Shown here in pieces: positions 1-12,089 of a DNA stretch of 64,000 bases. Below the pieces are notes generated by a model. That model did no database searches. It worked only from the letters and a program-made list of their open reading frames with translations, and was not told where the DNA came from. Position 1 is the first letter of the stretch, and every line of letters starts with the position of its first letter. Both the position numbers and the translations under genes were made by a program. Origin of the DNA: Cristatella mucedo (Eukaryota; Bryozoa; Phylactolaemata; Cristatellidae); the NCBI GenBank assembly GCA_009760855.2, contig WPIO01000011.1:8400501-8464500 (forward strand). The letters are read 5' to 3'.

Positions 1-1
1 G

Positions 2-379
2 GCGGCACTCCAAGCTCACAAGAGCTCTGCTGGCCGCTCTGGGAGGCCACATCGAGGGCACGACAACCGGAAGGACAAGGCTAAGCGGCGCGATCGTGGC
101 CGGCAGCCGCCGGCACGCATTCAATCGGCCAACACCGGAAGCAGTGCGTGCGTTCAAGGTGCACGCTCGTTTGCAGCCCAGGCGATCGTTCGTCTGCCAC
201 TCGCGCAGGCGTGCGGAAGGGGAAAGCACTGCAGCAGACAGCTCACCGCAGACCGGCATGTCCTCCCACTAACGCACGAAAGCACACAGGCAGGAGCAAA
301 CGCCACAGTGTGGAGATATGGGAGCACACTCGCGGACACATTCGTGCTGACACACCGACGCACTCACTGCGCATGCTAA
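2..379 (+). other. Open frame at window edge, unrecognised
   Basis: A plus-strand frame is open from base 2 to a TAA near 379 in CpG-rich DNA. Its translation is basic (HRGHDNRKDKAKRRDRGR) and low in hydrophobic residues. It could be the end of a gene entering from the left or just a stop-poor G+C-rich stretch. No family is recognised. Confidence 0.2.
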
Positions 380-445
380 ACAGCATTTAGCAGGCTAGGT
401 CATGCGAACGATACGAGAGCAAATCATACCTGTACTGTTCCGGTG

Positions 446-632
446 CAGGCGTTGAGAGAAGCCGTTCGCGTAAGGCGATTCCGATTCAGCGACCAGCGAC
501 GCAGTGCTGCAGTCTTCGCAGCGTGTTTTCTCAGTGTGGTACTTCAAACCGTTGGCACTGCAATCGTCGATAAGTATCGTGGCGAGGGGACGGATGTGCG
601 CTCACAGTCGATCCTCGAACTGCGAGAGCTCG
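446..632 (+). other. Possible exon, unrecognised
   Basis: An open plus-strand frame lies between an acceptor-like site (ttccggtgcag, ending 445) and a strong donor-like CG|GTAAGG at 632/633. The translation contains a hydrophobic stretch (AAVFAACFLSVVLQTVGTA). There is no homology call, and it may be chance. Confidence 0.18.
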
Positions 633-744
633 GTAAGGACACGGTATCTGCTTTCACTACCGTTGCCCGGCAGCATGCATTGAGTAAACGTTACGCGAGT
701 GATTGCACAGCAAGCAGTACAACAGTTCGGCACAAGTGAATAAG

Positions 745-1080
745 GATAGTAATAACAATGATAATGATAGCAATAATAATGCTATGTGTACAGTGGGCTA
801 AGAGAACTAAATCTTCTAAGCACATTCTATCGTTACAGGCTAAAGGCAGTAGGGTAACATTATGTAATAAAACAGTCATTTGTATAGCCCCCTACGAGAA
901 CCAAATCTCTACTCAGACACTTTATAACTTAATGCAAGAGAAGCAATAATCAAGATTTAATGACAGGCGCGGTACCATGCTTAGGTGTGCATGCAAAAGT
1001 ATCCAAGTATCATGCTTGGACCAGCATGCAAAGGCATGCAAGAGACACTCGTGGCCGTGGTTAGTCGGACCCCTGGTTAG
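745..1080 (-). mobile_element. LINE/SINE 3'-tail relics, two in tandem
   Basis: Two copies of the LINE family 1-type tail (reverse complement of agagattta-gttctc..gggcgc) lie at about 745-830 and 870-935. The second continues into 3'UTR-like sequence (repeated 'gcatgcaaa' words) that recurs at 61325-61440. Degenerate. Confidence 0.5.
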
Positions 1081-1552
1081 TAAGATGCACTGAATCATGC
1101 ACAGATAAATAATCACAGCACACTGTAAAAAGATACTAATTTTTACAGGGGCACTATACAAAAGCACGTAACATTTTCCCTTGGTCGCGCTGTGCACAGT
1201 TTTGTAACACAACACCACACCAAAGTACTATTCACTCGGGCAGACAAAAGGAACAGCGAGGAACATGTAGGTTTCAAGCATTTTCTACACATTTTCGGGC
1301 CCCCCACGCCAAAGCATGCCATTCGAATGCAAGACTCAATGCTCAGCAAATGCTTTGCTTGACAGACGACGATTTAAACAACTGCTACTACAACAGAATG
1401 TTAACCACACTGTCTCAAATGAAAACTATTTTAAGACAGTTTCCCATAGCATTGTAGCTAAAGATTAAATATTCTAATTCTCTAAAGAGTTCAGTCAGCA
1501 GAATACTCCATCTCTGGCGTTTACCTACCCCCTTACTTAGCCTTGAAGTGGG

Positions 1553-1645
1553 AAATAATAATAATAATAATAATAGTGATACATTTGAAAAAGCGCCCTC
1601 AGAGAACTCAAATCTCTTTCTAGGTGCTTTACAATTGCTGCAAAA
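1553..1645 (-). mobile_element. LINE family 1 3' end, short
   Basis: An (AAT)n run followed by the reverse complement of the family 1 tail (gcgccctcagagaactcaaat, tctttctaggtgctttaca). A severely 5'-truncated insertion. Confidence 0.75.
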
Positions 1646-1701
1646 GAACCACTCTTTCAAGAGGGCCAACTGTGGTTGACAGAAAAAATATAGGCTCATT
1701 C

Positions 1702-1770
1702 AACAAGCTGATTTATATAGCGGCAGAAGAACTTCAGTAGCTATCAATCCCCCCCTTGCAGTGGACAATA
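1702..1770 (-). mobile_element. SINE-B tail fragment
   Basis: Matches the reverse complement of the SINE-B 3' half (agcggcagaag...agctatcaa...cttgcagtgg) seen more fully at 56610-56785 and 24693-24880. Confidence 0.45.
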
Positions 1771-2039
1771 CTGAATTGCTAAAGGACACCATTGCCTGCT
1801 TCAGGACTCTAACATTCGACCTGGGTAGTGCAGTGCGAGCACCTAACCCCAATTTTAGGGCACACAGTACGGCATAATTATATGCCAAGTAATGCACTGC
1901 ATCGCTATAGGAAGCTCTCAAGTGAAAGCTAAGCGTTCGACAGGCCACCAAACAACTAATTTGCACAAGCCACAGTGCAACACAACGACCCGTGGAGCCA
2001 TTAGCGAAACCAGTCACTCCGGCGATAGAGGGCGCCACA

Positions 2040-4980
2040 GGCGGGGCTCCTAAGAATGACTAACTGATGAAGCTCCCACGGCGAGCAGACAAACCCCAAT
2101 GCGCACGCACCTCGGCAGGACCAGCTTAGTCAACTTGGCAAATCCGTACTCGGAATCATGACTAAATTACTGACCAAAAATGTCAAGGCGAGCTGCTGGT
2201 CTCTCTCAGAGTGGAGCAGCACAGCATGAGTGCCGAGGCTGCTCTAGGTTAGCGCTCTCTGTGACCATGTGAGCCACTGCTCTCTGAACGCTTCCACCTC
2301 AGCGCAACAGCAGCGGCCGCCGCAGTCCCAGGCGACTGGCTGCAGACTCTGATGAAGCAGAATCTGTTTCTACTTTTTGGCTGCTTGTTGGTCCAGCCGA
2401 CCAATCAAAACCCGGTTCTCCAAACATACACCCCACAGCCAAAATGAAAATGGCTGCCGCTCGTAGGCTCGAGCTATGCTGAGGTGTTCAGAGCAAGTCC
2501 TTGAACATGGGATGCCCATGCGTTGTAGCCAAGAAAGGGATGTACTCTTTGATCTTGTCTACGTTGCTAAAAATCCAAAACTGCCTACTTGACCCCTGCA
2601 AGGACGCTTGGTATGATGCTGACTTTGAAGCAGTTAAGGAAATAAACGATGCTTGACATCAGCATTTTTGGATTGTGCATCTGTGATCCCACTATGTTCT
2701 TATTGAAGCTAGACACGGCCTTAGCTAGGATGGGTTGGTACAACCCATCCTAGCACTCTTTTGCCAGACGGCAGACAGTTGTCAGTTGTGATCTTTTCCG
2801 TGCTTTTCGAAGCTTGCACATAGCACCCCAAGCTAACTCAACTATTTACACAAAACCCTAGATCATCTTGGGGAAAGGCATACACAGGGTTTGAACAGCA
2901 AGCAGCATTGGCAGCTCATCGTCGCGATTGAGGGCAGTGAGGTGGTCGGAGTCTGGTAGAACAGCAAGGACGACCAGCTATGCCTACAGACACCTACAAA
3001 GATGAGCGAGCTAGGCGCTTGAAAATCAAAGCAGACACTCACTCTGCCCCTTGCACCTCCCTGTCAACTGGTTTGCCGAGTTCAGCAAATGCACTCTACC
3101 ACAGCACATCGCTTGACAAACAGCCGGGTCACAGGCATGAGAGATGCTGAACTGGCAAGGGATTAATCCTCTTTACAGAATTTATTTTAAAAAAAAAGCT
3201 GCCTGCTTCAGCCCCACAAGGAAACCTAGATGACCGCACTCATGCATGACTGGCAGATCTGTTCAATCCAAGGGTTCTGTAGCCAAGAGCTGCAGCTAGG
3301 AGCGAGCGAGCTCGTGATCGCATCGTGGTAGTGGGCACTGTAGCAGAGCTGGCCAAGCAGGCAAGTCTGACACCGTGTCAGTACTTGCTCGGATACTGAC
3401 AAACAGAGCCGTCTAAGCACATATGTTTCTCAGACCCAAATTGCAATAATGTGCTGCTAACCGGTGCCTTTTTTAGCCGTGCTAAAACAAACGGCTAAAC
3501 TTCGACTTACGCTTTGGCTTTCGCCTGCAGATTGCACGGGAAAAGCTATGGGTGAGTTGCTAACTCTCGCTGTAGGTACAAGCTCTAATCAAGACAGAGG
3601 TTTCGACCGACTAATCTCCCGAGCCCTTCTATTATTTGGATAGTGATAAGTGATCCACGGAATTCACATGCTATTTTCATCTAATTCGCAGACGGTGGGC
3701 AATGTTTCATCGTAGCTCACGATAGAATGCACACAGATGTGAACACTGCAGCACGAAATGGTCGGAGAGCCCACACAATGAATGGAAGGCCAAGTCAATG
3801 CACCAGTTAACTCATAGAGCGATGGAATTGCATCCTTGCTTAGCCAGTACTCCACGGGATCATGACAGGCCCCCCGTGGTCATACGGATAGAAAGGACAG
3901 CATTGAAGAGCTGTCAAAAAGCCATCGATATTAAAAAAAATAGATGCTCCAATGCTCCCATGCTCCAATGGAATGCATATAAGAATCCCCACTGCAATAA
4001 CAATCCCACAAAGCAGTTGCATGGGCATCATTTGAGTAGTTGAGTTTTGACCGCCAGCTCTTTAAATGGCTCAGTAACACATCCCATCGCTGTCAAGATG
4101 ATTATAAAACAGAACCGGCCACAAGGACATCCTAACTAACACAGTGGTACCGTACCGAAAATGCCCCGTAACGAGCTCTGGGTACAATCATCACTGTATT
4201 ACGGGAGACAGCTGGGCTTAGCATAACTATAATAATCATAAAAGTTGGGGAACAGCCAGGACAGTCCATCTCCAGCAGCGCATTGCCGTCAAGCGACTTC
4301 GTATCACACACCAATGAATGACATGCAGAATATGCCCCGGCCACCAGGAGGCCGCTCGTGACTGCCTGGCACACGAGAGACCTGGCATTCTCGATCGTAA
4401 CACGAAGCAGTGACACTCCTCCAGCAGACTGCCCGGAAATCACGTGCCGGATCTAGGCTCTGCCCTCTCATGTGGGACCCTTTTATGCAAAATGACAAAG
4501 CCCAGAGACGACTTGAATGAGCGAGTTAGTGTGCCAAAGGTCAAGCAGTTTCAGCTTGACAATAGGCCATTCCTTCTACACATGCAGAAAGATAAAAGAC
4601 AGCATGTTTACAATACCAGCTTAATATATCCCACTGCCATAATGGCATATCATAGAGAGGAATAAGGCAATTTGAGGATTACAATTTTCACACACGGACA
4701 ACGCCAAAAGCAAGCCAACACCAAGCTCTCTTTCCTGCTATCAAAATGCAGATTGTTAGACTTTTTCATTTTAGTAATAACTGTAGAAAAATGACGATGC
4801 AGTGACAAAGCTGAGAGAGACCTCATGTCTGGAGAAGTATGCTGAGTGAATGCAAATGGACCTATCGTTTGAACCTTGGAGCTTTACAAAAATTAATAAA
4901 TAGCACCGTCGCACATGGAATCATCTCTACTTTGCTGCTGCTGCCCCTCGACCTTTTCTTGGTTACTACTGTCACTGGTG
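2040..4980. other. No gene recognised
   Basis: About 2.9 kb with no coding exon I can defend. It holds a perfect hairpin (2724-2754) and scattered weak open frames on both strands. The missing downstream exons of the zinc-finger gene could lie here, but I could not identify them. Confidence 0.5.
2724..2754. repeat. Perfect inverted repeat, 14-bp arms, 3-nt loop
   Basis: gctaggatgggttg, loop gta, caacccatcctagc. The arms are exactly complementary, so a transcript from either strand would fold. Function is unknown; no A-rich flank, SINE head or mature-miRNA-sized arms are seen. Confidence 0.9.
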
Positions 4981-5522
4981 TAATGCAATGTATCACAGTC
5001 TGTAACTATACAAAGCCACAAAGACTAAGTGGGTGTTACACAGGAGAATTTTCTATGGCGCATTCAAAGACTATCGATACCCAGTCGGTAGCCAGCAGAC
5101 TTCATCTCGCGAAACGAAGAGAAAATAAGAATAGCATAGCTGAGCAGTGCAGCCAAGGAAGTAAGCAGCACAAAAAGTAGCAGCCCAGGACAGCTGGAAA
5201 GAATGTGACACAGTCAGCAAGCAGCACGAGAGTAGATGTAGTTGCATAAGACTTGTGGAAGTGATTCCAAATTCTATGACCTGAAGAGTAAAAGCTTTTC
5301 TAGCCAACTGTCTTTGAAGCAGATGAATGGGAACAGCTAATTCATTGTCCACCGAGTGCCTAAGGGCACGAGGAGGCTGAAACCGGTTGAGCAGCTCAGC
5401 TAGGAATGAAGGAGCCAAGTCGTGGCAGGCCTTGTGGGTCACAGTAAGAACTTTGCTCTGTATCCGTTGATCGACCGAAAGCCATCGCAGCTCCTCCAGC
5501 GAAGAAGACTCCCCGTGACACG
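4981..5522 (-). mobile_element. LINE family 2 3' end
   Basis: Minus strand: codes the C-terminal RT region (HKACHDLAPSFLAELLNRFQP, then VDNELAVPIHLL), then the family 2 3' tail ending in gatacattgcatt. CR1/L2-like by the R..W.LPV..R and LAP.YL.EL motifs shared with 52545-53250. 5' truncated, with frameshifts. Confidence 0.85.
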
Positions 5523-5784
5523 TTTATAATTCGGCATTTTACAAGGCCTCTAAATCACAGCCTATGATCGTGATGTGGGCAGGGCAAGCAGTGCGGTCAC
5601 ACAGCAATGCAAAGGCAAGGCTCATTAGCATTTCAAAAGCAGCTGGATCATATTTTAAATATAGGTATCCAATACAAATGTGAAGCATTGACAATGCAGC
5701 GATTACACCAGTTGCTGCTGCTGCTCCGGTGAGGTCACGAAAAATCGACACTCTACTTCACCCTCCATACAGGCAAGAAGCTCC

Positions 5785-6575
5785 TCAGTCCAGTCTGCCT
5801 ACTTGCAGCTACATAACACTGCTACAATTCGGGCTTGTTTAGACAGTGATACCACATCTAAATTGGCCCATGCATTTGTGACATCCAGTCTTGACTTCTG
5901 TAACTCACTGCTTGCTGGTCTACTGGCCTGTGCAATCAGGTGCTTACAGCTGGTGCAAAACTCTGCAATTAGGCTTGTCTGTCGTAGGCGTCGCAGTTGC
6001 CACATCATATCACTTCTCGCCGACCTGCACTGGCTACCAGTCAAGCAACGGATTTACTTCAAGGTTCTGTCACTCACTTTTAGGTCACTTCATTCTTTGG
6101 CTCCAGCCTACCTATCAGATCTACTCTCCCCACCAGGCTAAGCATCGTACCACCCACTTTTCGGAATCTAACTGTTTACCTATACCTTGTACAAACCTCA
6201 AATCCTTTGGAGACCGTGCAGTTAGTTTGTATGCTCCCAAAGCCTGGAACTGACTCCTGAATTGCATCAGAGCATCCCCTGACTTGTACATTTTAAAAAG
6301 AAACTAAGAATGCATCTATTTATCATATCATTTAGTGGGTCCCTGTGATTCGTCCTTTATATGCTTATGCATGCTGACACTGCATGCTGCTACTAACCAT
6401 ACTTACATGCTGACCCTGTGCATGTCACCCCCTAACCATGTTATTCCTGATGTTTATTGAACATGCTACCACTAACCATTCGATCGTACTTCCTTTGCAG
6501 AAAATGTAAAGTGCCTAGAGAGAGATTGAGTTCTCTGAGGGTGCTATGTCAAATGCATTATTATTATTCTTATTT
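5785..6575 (+). mobile_element. LINE family 1 3' fragment
   Basis: Codes a decayed RT C-terminus ([39 protein letters not shown]), then 3'UTR, the tail core gttctctgagggtgct and an ATT run. Frame-disrupted; older than the 47-kb copy. Confidence 0.92.
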
Positions 6576-6947
6576 TAAAGATTGAGGCTTGTACATGCAA
6601 ATGGCACACATACGAAGGAATCCAGCAGCCTTCAAGGCACACCCAGACCTACAGTATGCAGCAGAGCCTCGATCGACATGGCACACGCTCGATCGCTGGT
6701 GCAAAATAGCCGCACACAGCTATGAGCAAGAGTGAAACAGTTGCCGTAGCAGCACCCAGGAGTGGCACAGGTCACCTGTCTGCACTTCGCAAGCCTTCTC
6801 GCTTAGAAATGGCGACGAATCCACAAGGGAGGGGCCGGAAAGGGGGGTTAGGAACGAACGGAAGCCGTCAGGGGAGTTAAAGAGCACACATTAGCCACTG
6901 GCTGGGGGGGGGCAGGGAAATGCTACGGGAAATTAGTGCGGCCTCAC

Positions 6948-7162
6948 CTTTTGAAGCATTTCTTACACTTGGAGCACGCGAAGGTCGCTTCCATTCCTAA
7001 GTGCGTCTTGATGTGATACCTCAGGCCAGGCAGACTGGTCAGGACTTTGCTGCAGCCCGGATGAGGGCATTTCAACACTTTGTGGCAGCCGTTTGTGACA
7101 TCCTTGCAGTTTGTTTTCTTAAACTCCTGCATTCGCTCAGTCGCCACATGCGGCCGCTTTTC
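6948..7162 (-). CDS. C2H2 zinc-finger gene, single exon seen
   Basis: The minus strand is open and codes a classical C2H2 finger: C-P-H-P-G-C, twelve residues, then H-I-K-T-H (C-x4-C-x12-H-x3-H). A second C-x2-C pair follows in FACSKCKKCFK. The frame is cut inside that second finger by a strong donor AG|GTGAGG at 6947, so the rest of the finger must be coded by a later exon at lower coordinates, which I could not find. The 5' limit is uncertain: either acceptor TTTTCAG at 7163, or translation begins at the ATG at 7132-7130 (MQEFKKTNCK). It is probably a nucleic-acid-binding nuclear protein. I do not recognise the specific family member. The adjacent CpG-rich DNA suggests a promoter near 7200-7450. 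Confidence 0.7.
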
Positions 7163-7164
7163 CT

Positions 7165-7480
7165 GAAAAGGTCCGCAGTCACGCTGAGCTGCGAGCTTGT
7201 TTTAGTGACCCGCGGAAGCGCAACAGCTGTGCAAGCCAACAAGTCGGACGGCACGCCGCCGCCAGATCCGCCGGAGCTTGAGGCGAGGCGCTCAAAGGAC
7301 GCGCTAGCGCGTTGCCGCATAGAGGAGTCGAGCTGAAAGCTCGCTATCCGCAAGTAGTTACACGTCGAACAGTCACCGTACGTCGTGCTCAACGCAAACC
7401 GTTTCCCACCGAAACCCGAACTGCGAAGCGGCCGCCTCAATGGAAGTTGAGCAGGCAGGAGAATGGGACCCAGCGATGAA
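7165..7480. promoter_or_regulatory. CpG-rich stretch beside zinc-finger exon
   Basis: CpG-dense, G+C-rich DNA directly upstream, on the minus strand, of the zinc-finger exon. A minus-strand frame here, with an ATG near 7320 and a GGSGGG stretch, stays open for over 80 codons and runs on past the zinc-finger acceptor in another phase. It may be a 5' leader or first exon. Function is inferred. Confidence 0.35.
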
Positions 7481-7976
7481 TGAAATTATTTACAGTTGAC
7501 GACATTCAATTTGTTCTCGATGCATTGGAAAGCGCCCTTCCCTTTCGGTTGCTTTTGGATGGATCCTAGGGTGCGAGACCGCTACCAGCGGCACGAACGC
7601 CCTCCGGTAAAGGACTCAGCGGGCCTAGACTTACCTCTGGTGTCGCCATTTTTCTCAATGTTTACATCGCTGGATTGGCCGCTCTCTAGTCACGTGGCCT
7701 GCCAAACGACCATTGGCAAGCGTATCAGCTAGCTTTTCGGCCGCTTGGGGTGATAGGAACGGACTTCCCACGGGTTTGCCGACGCGCGTGATTGAGCGCT
7801 GTTCGCAGGGTAAACTCGTTTCTCCCTTCATCGAGGCTTACCTGATAACTAAGCAGAATTTTGCCGTAGCATTCGTGCCTCTAGATCACCCACCGTTGGC
7901 ATTCTTAGCTAATGGCTCAAAATTAGAGCAACCAGGTAACTGCCCCACCCCTCTCTGCTTGAAGTGCGGAGCAAGC

Positions 7977-8150
7977 ATAATAATAATGATAATAATAATA
8001 ATAACAATGACAATAATAATAATTCGTATGTATAGTGCCCAAAGAGAAACTAATCTGTCTGTATTCAGGCTCTTCACATATGCCAAGGGGCTCGAGCCAA
8101 CGACCTCAGCCAAGACTTTGGTCAGGGCGAACACTCAGGCTCCGACACTA
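7977..8150 (-). mobile_element. SINE-A copy
   Basis: Minus-strand SINE: a tRNA-like head with a B box (ggctcgagcc) and a 3' tail matching the LINE family 1 tail, ending in a long impure (AAT)n run at 7977-8022. Confidence 0.75.
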
Positions 8151-8159
8151 AAGTCATTT

Positions 8160-8420
8160 GACTTCTAATACTCCTTTGCTGTGGCCGGCTCGAGCCGCAT
8201 CGCTGCGGCGGCTGTGAATCAGTTAGCGCGGAGACTCGCAGAGTGAACCGAAGCGCGACCAGCTAGGGCGCGCGGGCGCTTGTATCCCAACGCGGTAGTC
8301 CCGCTCTGCGACGGCGGGCCCGACACGGTCCAAGCGGAAGTGCAGCAATAAACGAGCAGTCATGACGGGCATGCGATGCTCTGACAAGCTCCTCGGACGA
8401 GCTTTCCTTAAGAGAGAGCG
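8160..8420. other. CpG-rich stretch, no gene recognised
   Basis: Dense in CpG (gcgcgcgggcgc region) with no supported exon. It may be a promoter of an unseen transcript. Confidence 0.3.
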
Positions 8421-8460
8421 AGCGCTACCACCTTAGCCATCGCTAATTGGCTGCTTGGGT

Positions 8461-8727
8461 ACGACAACTACTCTCCTACTGCCGACTATTGCACATCCTT
8501 TTCAGCGGTCCTGAGCTGCTACTTCTATTCTACTCACTACCTCAACTGCTCTCTTGACTCTGCTATGCTTCCCACTTTCTCTTTGTTGCGTGAGACGAAG
8601 TCTGTTGGCTACCGAATGCGTACCGAAAGCCGCTTAGGCTGTGAGTGCGCTATACAAAACTCTCCTGCGTAACACCCACGTGGTCTTGATGACTTTGTGG
8701 AGTTACAGACGGCGATACATTACATTG
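8461..8727 (+). mobile_element. LINE family 2 3' UTR copy
   Basis: A non-coding copy nearly identical to 52998-53250 (ctactctcctactgccgact, later gtctgttggctaccgaatgc), ending gatacattacatt. Strongly 5' truncated. Confidence 0.9.
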
Positions 8728-9582
8728 AGTACGTCTCTTTCGGTTCACTGATAGCGGCTGCGTTCACGAGGGACCGCAGCCGCTCTCCACGTATGTTTTT
8801 ACGTTGCGCCGTGTAGAATGTGTCTACGCGTACCATTTGCGAATTCGCGTGAGAAAACCGGGCTTGCACGGAAAGCGGAGTTTGAAATATGGTGAGTAAA
8901 TTTTAACGCCACTGCAAATTGGCGGTCTCGTCTGTGTTGCCGGTCTGCTGGGTAATATCGGATCGCGGGGATGCCTATCGTCACTCAATGTTTAAGGTGA
9001 GGGAACGATAGAGTCTGCTCGGGGCCGAGCAGTGGGAGAGTGCCGGACCAGTGGGTATGCAACCGGCAGTCGGTTACTAGCGCCTAGTTTGAGAAAGCTG
9101 AAGGGCTGGCAGCCGCTTCTACTGTACATTTTATTCGTAGATCGGCCATTGGCCTATACTATAAGTTCACGAATAAGTACGGCGTTCAACCATTTTCGGC
9201 GCATCCTTAAGCAAAACGTGCGCTCTTTGGCCCCGTTGGCCCAGGGTTGCTGGAAATTCGGTTGGTACTGAGTTTGGAATAATGTCACTGACGTTAATTG
9301 ATCTCCGCAGTGAGAAAAGAACTAGTCGGTGGTCCGGCGTGACGTATTTGCCTATTTCTGAATGCCCTAAGGCACCGCATTCTATACTTCTTATGATTCG
9401 AATTGTAATTGCAAGCAGTACAGCTTCTGTGCACATACATACATCGTCTAACTTATTTTCTACACCAAGCGAGGTCCGAGAGACATAGATTCTAATAAGA
9501 TGTGCTGAATCGTAGTTGCTACGTCCTCAGTGCCAAAGCTCCCTCCTCCAGAGGCTAGCGGCGTTCAAGCAGTATTAATGCC

Positions 9583-9900
9583 AGTGATAATATTTATTCA
9601 GCTGCATAAGCCCCTAAGAGAATTAAACCTCGGTCAAGGCACTGAAAACATTTGCTGAAGGAAGCCACACCAGTTTATCAAATCGTGATAGCAAGTTTCA
9701 ATCGGGACTCAGAGCAAACGCTTTCACAAAAATTATTCTGCTTCGGGTTTGCAACGACCTCCACAACGCTGAACTAGTTAGAGCCTATCTGCTGGTTCTC
9801 GTGAGTCTCTAAGCAACATTTGACAGAAGTGACCACCAGATCCTTTTGGCGCGCCTCTCGACCAGCCGAGGTTTCGCCTGCACAGTGCAAATAAAAGTTA
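9583..9900 (+). mobile_element. Old LINE RT fragment
   Basis: Plus-strand words match the RT region of LINE family 1 in decayed form (FQSGLRAN, LLRVCNDL, FDRSDHQILLARLS). A reverse-oriented tail-like piece precedes it at 9583-9660. Highly diverged. Confidence 0.6.
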
Positions 9901-10127
9901 GGTCCTAAATTGGGCCTTGCTTTAAATTTAACATCGGAAAGTCGTGCCGAGCAATCTTAAGAGATACGGTCAGCTGTAGAGATTGACAGTATCAGGTGTG
10001 CACATCATGGAAGAAAATAAATAATAACCTAAACAAATTATGCCTACATTTTAGGACTGGAGGACTTTCTGTCAAGGCAGAGTTCGAGTTTTCGAGGGGA
10101 CACTTACGTAAGGAAAAAGAGTGGCTA

Positions 10128-11612
10128 AATCAAACGCAAGCGGACCAGCTGAACTCGTATATCGAAACCTCACACCTTGCTAGTAAGTTCCAGTCTGGCT
10201 TTAGAGCTAATCACTCCACAGAGTCAGCATTGCTTCGGGTATACAACGACCTACTTAGGAATGCAGACAGGGTAGAGTGTCTCTGCTTGTTTTGCTCGAT
10301 CTTTCGACACCATCGATCACAAAGTTCTTCTAGAGCGCCTCTCATCTCGCCTGGGCATCACTGGCACTGCTCTGCAGTGGTTCAGGTCCAGGTCCTATCT
10401 CAGTGGGAGACTCCAGAGTATTGACGTATATGGACAAAGATCATCTGAAGTACCTCTGAAATATGGAGTACCTCAGGGGTCCGTGCTAGGTCCGGTTCTG
10501 TTCACGGTTTATACTCTCCCTCTTGCTGATGTGATTGCCAAGCACAATCTAGTCTTTCACTTCTATGCGGATGACACTCAGTTGTACCTTTGCTTTGATC
10601 CCTCCCAGCCTTCGAGCACCTCAAATTCTCTCAACTCACTTGCTGCATGTGTTGATGACATCCACATATAGGTGGCAGCAAATTTCCTAAAACTAAACGA
10701 TGATAAAACTAACTGACTAGTTATGGGCAAACCCAGTGTGATTCAGAAATTGGAAAGGTTGACTCTCAAAATTGGCATCTCCAGTTGAATCAGCTCGAAA
10801 TCTAGGTGTCATGTTCCAAAGCGACCTCTTATTACACGACCATATCAGCTCCATAGTCAAATCTGCCCATTTTCAGCTTCATAACATTGCTAAAATTCGG
10901 GCTTGTTTAGATAGGGATACCACGTCCAAGTTGGTCCATGCATTCGTGACATCTCGTCTCGACTTCTGCAACTCACTGCTTACTGGCCTACCAGCATGTG
11001 CGATCAGGCGATTGCAGCTGGTGCAAAACTCTGCAGCTAGGCTTGTCTGCCGTGAGCTTCGCAGTTGCCACATTACACCACTTCTCACCGACCTGCACTG
11101 GCTACCAGTCAAGCAACGGATTGACTTCAAGGTTTTGTCGCTCACTTTTAGGTCACTTCATTCTTTGGCTCCGGCCTATCTCTCCGACATACTCCCCCAT
11201 CAGGCCAAGCATCGTACCACCAGCTTTTCGGAATCCAACAGTCTGGAAATACCTCGTACAAACCTCAAATCCTTTGGAGACCGTGCATTTAGTTCGTATG
11301 CCCCCAAAGCCGGGAACTCACTCCCGACCTGCGTCAGAACATCCCCTGACCTGACCACATTTAAAAAGAACTTAAAAACACCTATTTAGGACAGCATAAA
11401 AAACACCTATTTAGGACAGCATTTAGTGGGTCCCTCTGATTCGTCCTTCGTGTATTTATTCGTGCTGACACTGTGCAAGTTGCCACTAACCACATTTGCA
11501 TGCTGACCCTGTGCATGTCACCCCTAACCATGTTATTCATTTTGTTTGTTTATTAAGCATGATATTACTCACGATTCAATTGCATTTCCCTTTGCAGCAA
11601 ATGTAAAGCGCC

Positions 11613-11708
<96 letters not shown>

Positions 11709-11755
11709 TTGAGTTCTCTGAGGGCGCTTTATCGTGCATTATTATTATTAAGAAG
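10128..11755 (+). mobile_element. LINE family 1 copy, 5' truncated
   Basis: Carries RT from [20 protein letters not shown] to the end, including YADDTQLYL, the thumb region and 3'UTR. Close to the 47-kb copy, but broken by small indels and stops. A 24-25-bp tandem duplication lies at 11374-11422, and the tail's short GA run has expanded to (GA)n at 11611-11706 before the ATT repeats. Confidence 0.95.
11611..11706 (+). repeat. (GA)n microsatellite inside a LINE tail
   Basis: About 96 bp of pure GA, flanked by gcgcctaga on the left and ggattgagttctctgag on the right. These are the two halves of the LINE family 1 tail, in which other copies have only agagagat. Confidence 0.97.
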
Positions 11756-12083
11756 TAGGCAGATTTACCAGTAGTGTCATTTAGGAAACGTCATTATTCG
11801 AACAAGACACTCAGATTCCATGCAGAGGCTATGGAGATATGGCAGCTGAGCCAGTATATAAATGTATCTATAAAGGCTTTCCAGTTTTTGAGTGACAATA
11901 GGATTGCCAATAGTTACTAAGCTAGTCATATAGTAACTCAATTAGGATAGTATTGTATAGGATATATGCTATCACAACCCCCATGACACACGCATACGTG
12001 CATAACGAAGTAAGGATGTGGATAATTTAAATCAATGGTGCAACGCGACTAGCAATGCTTTCTCAGCATACAAGGACGACAAC

Positions 12084-12089
12084 TTTATT
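12084..12089 (-). promoter_or_regulatory. Probable SARS1 polyadenylation signal
   Basis: AATAAA on the minus strand (tttatt on plus), about 195 nt past the SARS1 stop codon. No cDNA is available to confirm its use. Confidence 0.55.

Noticed and set aside
3226-3420. Cys-rich minus-strand frame (CQTC, QSC) as a missing zinc-finger exon
   Set aside because: Spacing does not fit C2H2, and splice phase with the exon at 6948 could not be satisfied with confidence.
4132-4498. Open minus-strand frame with several Cys residues
   Set aside because: No family resemblance, no matching splice sites, and it competes with other open frames in the same stretch.
11546-11758. Open frame with a long alternating Arg-Glu run
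   Set aside because: Translation of the GA microsatellite inside a LINE tail.
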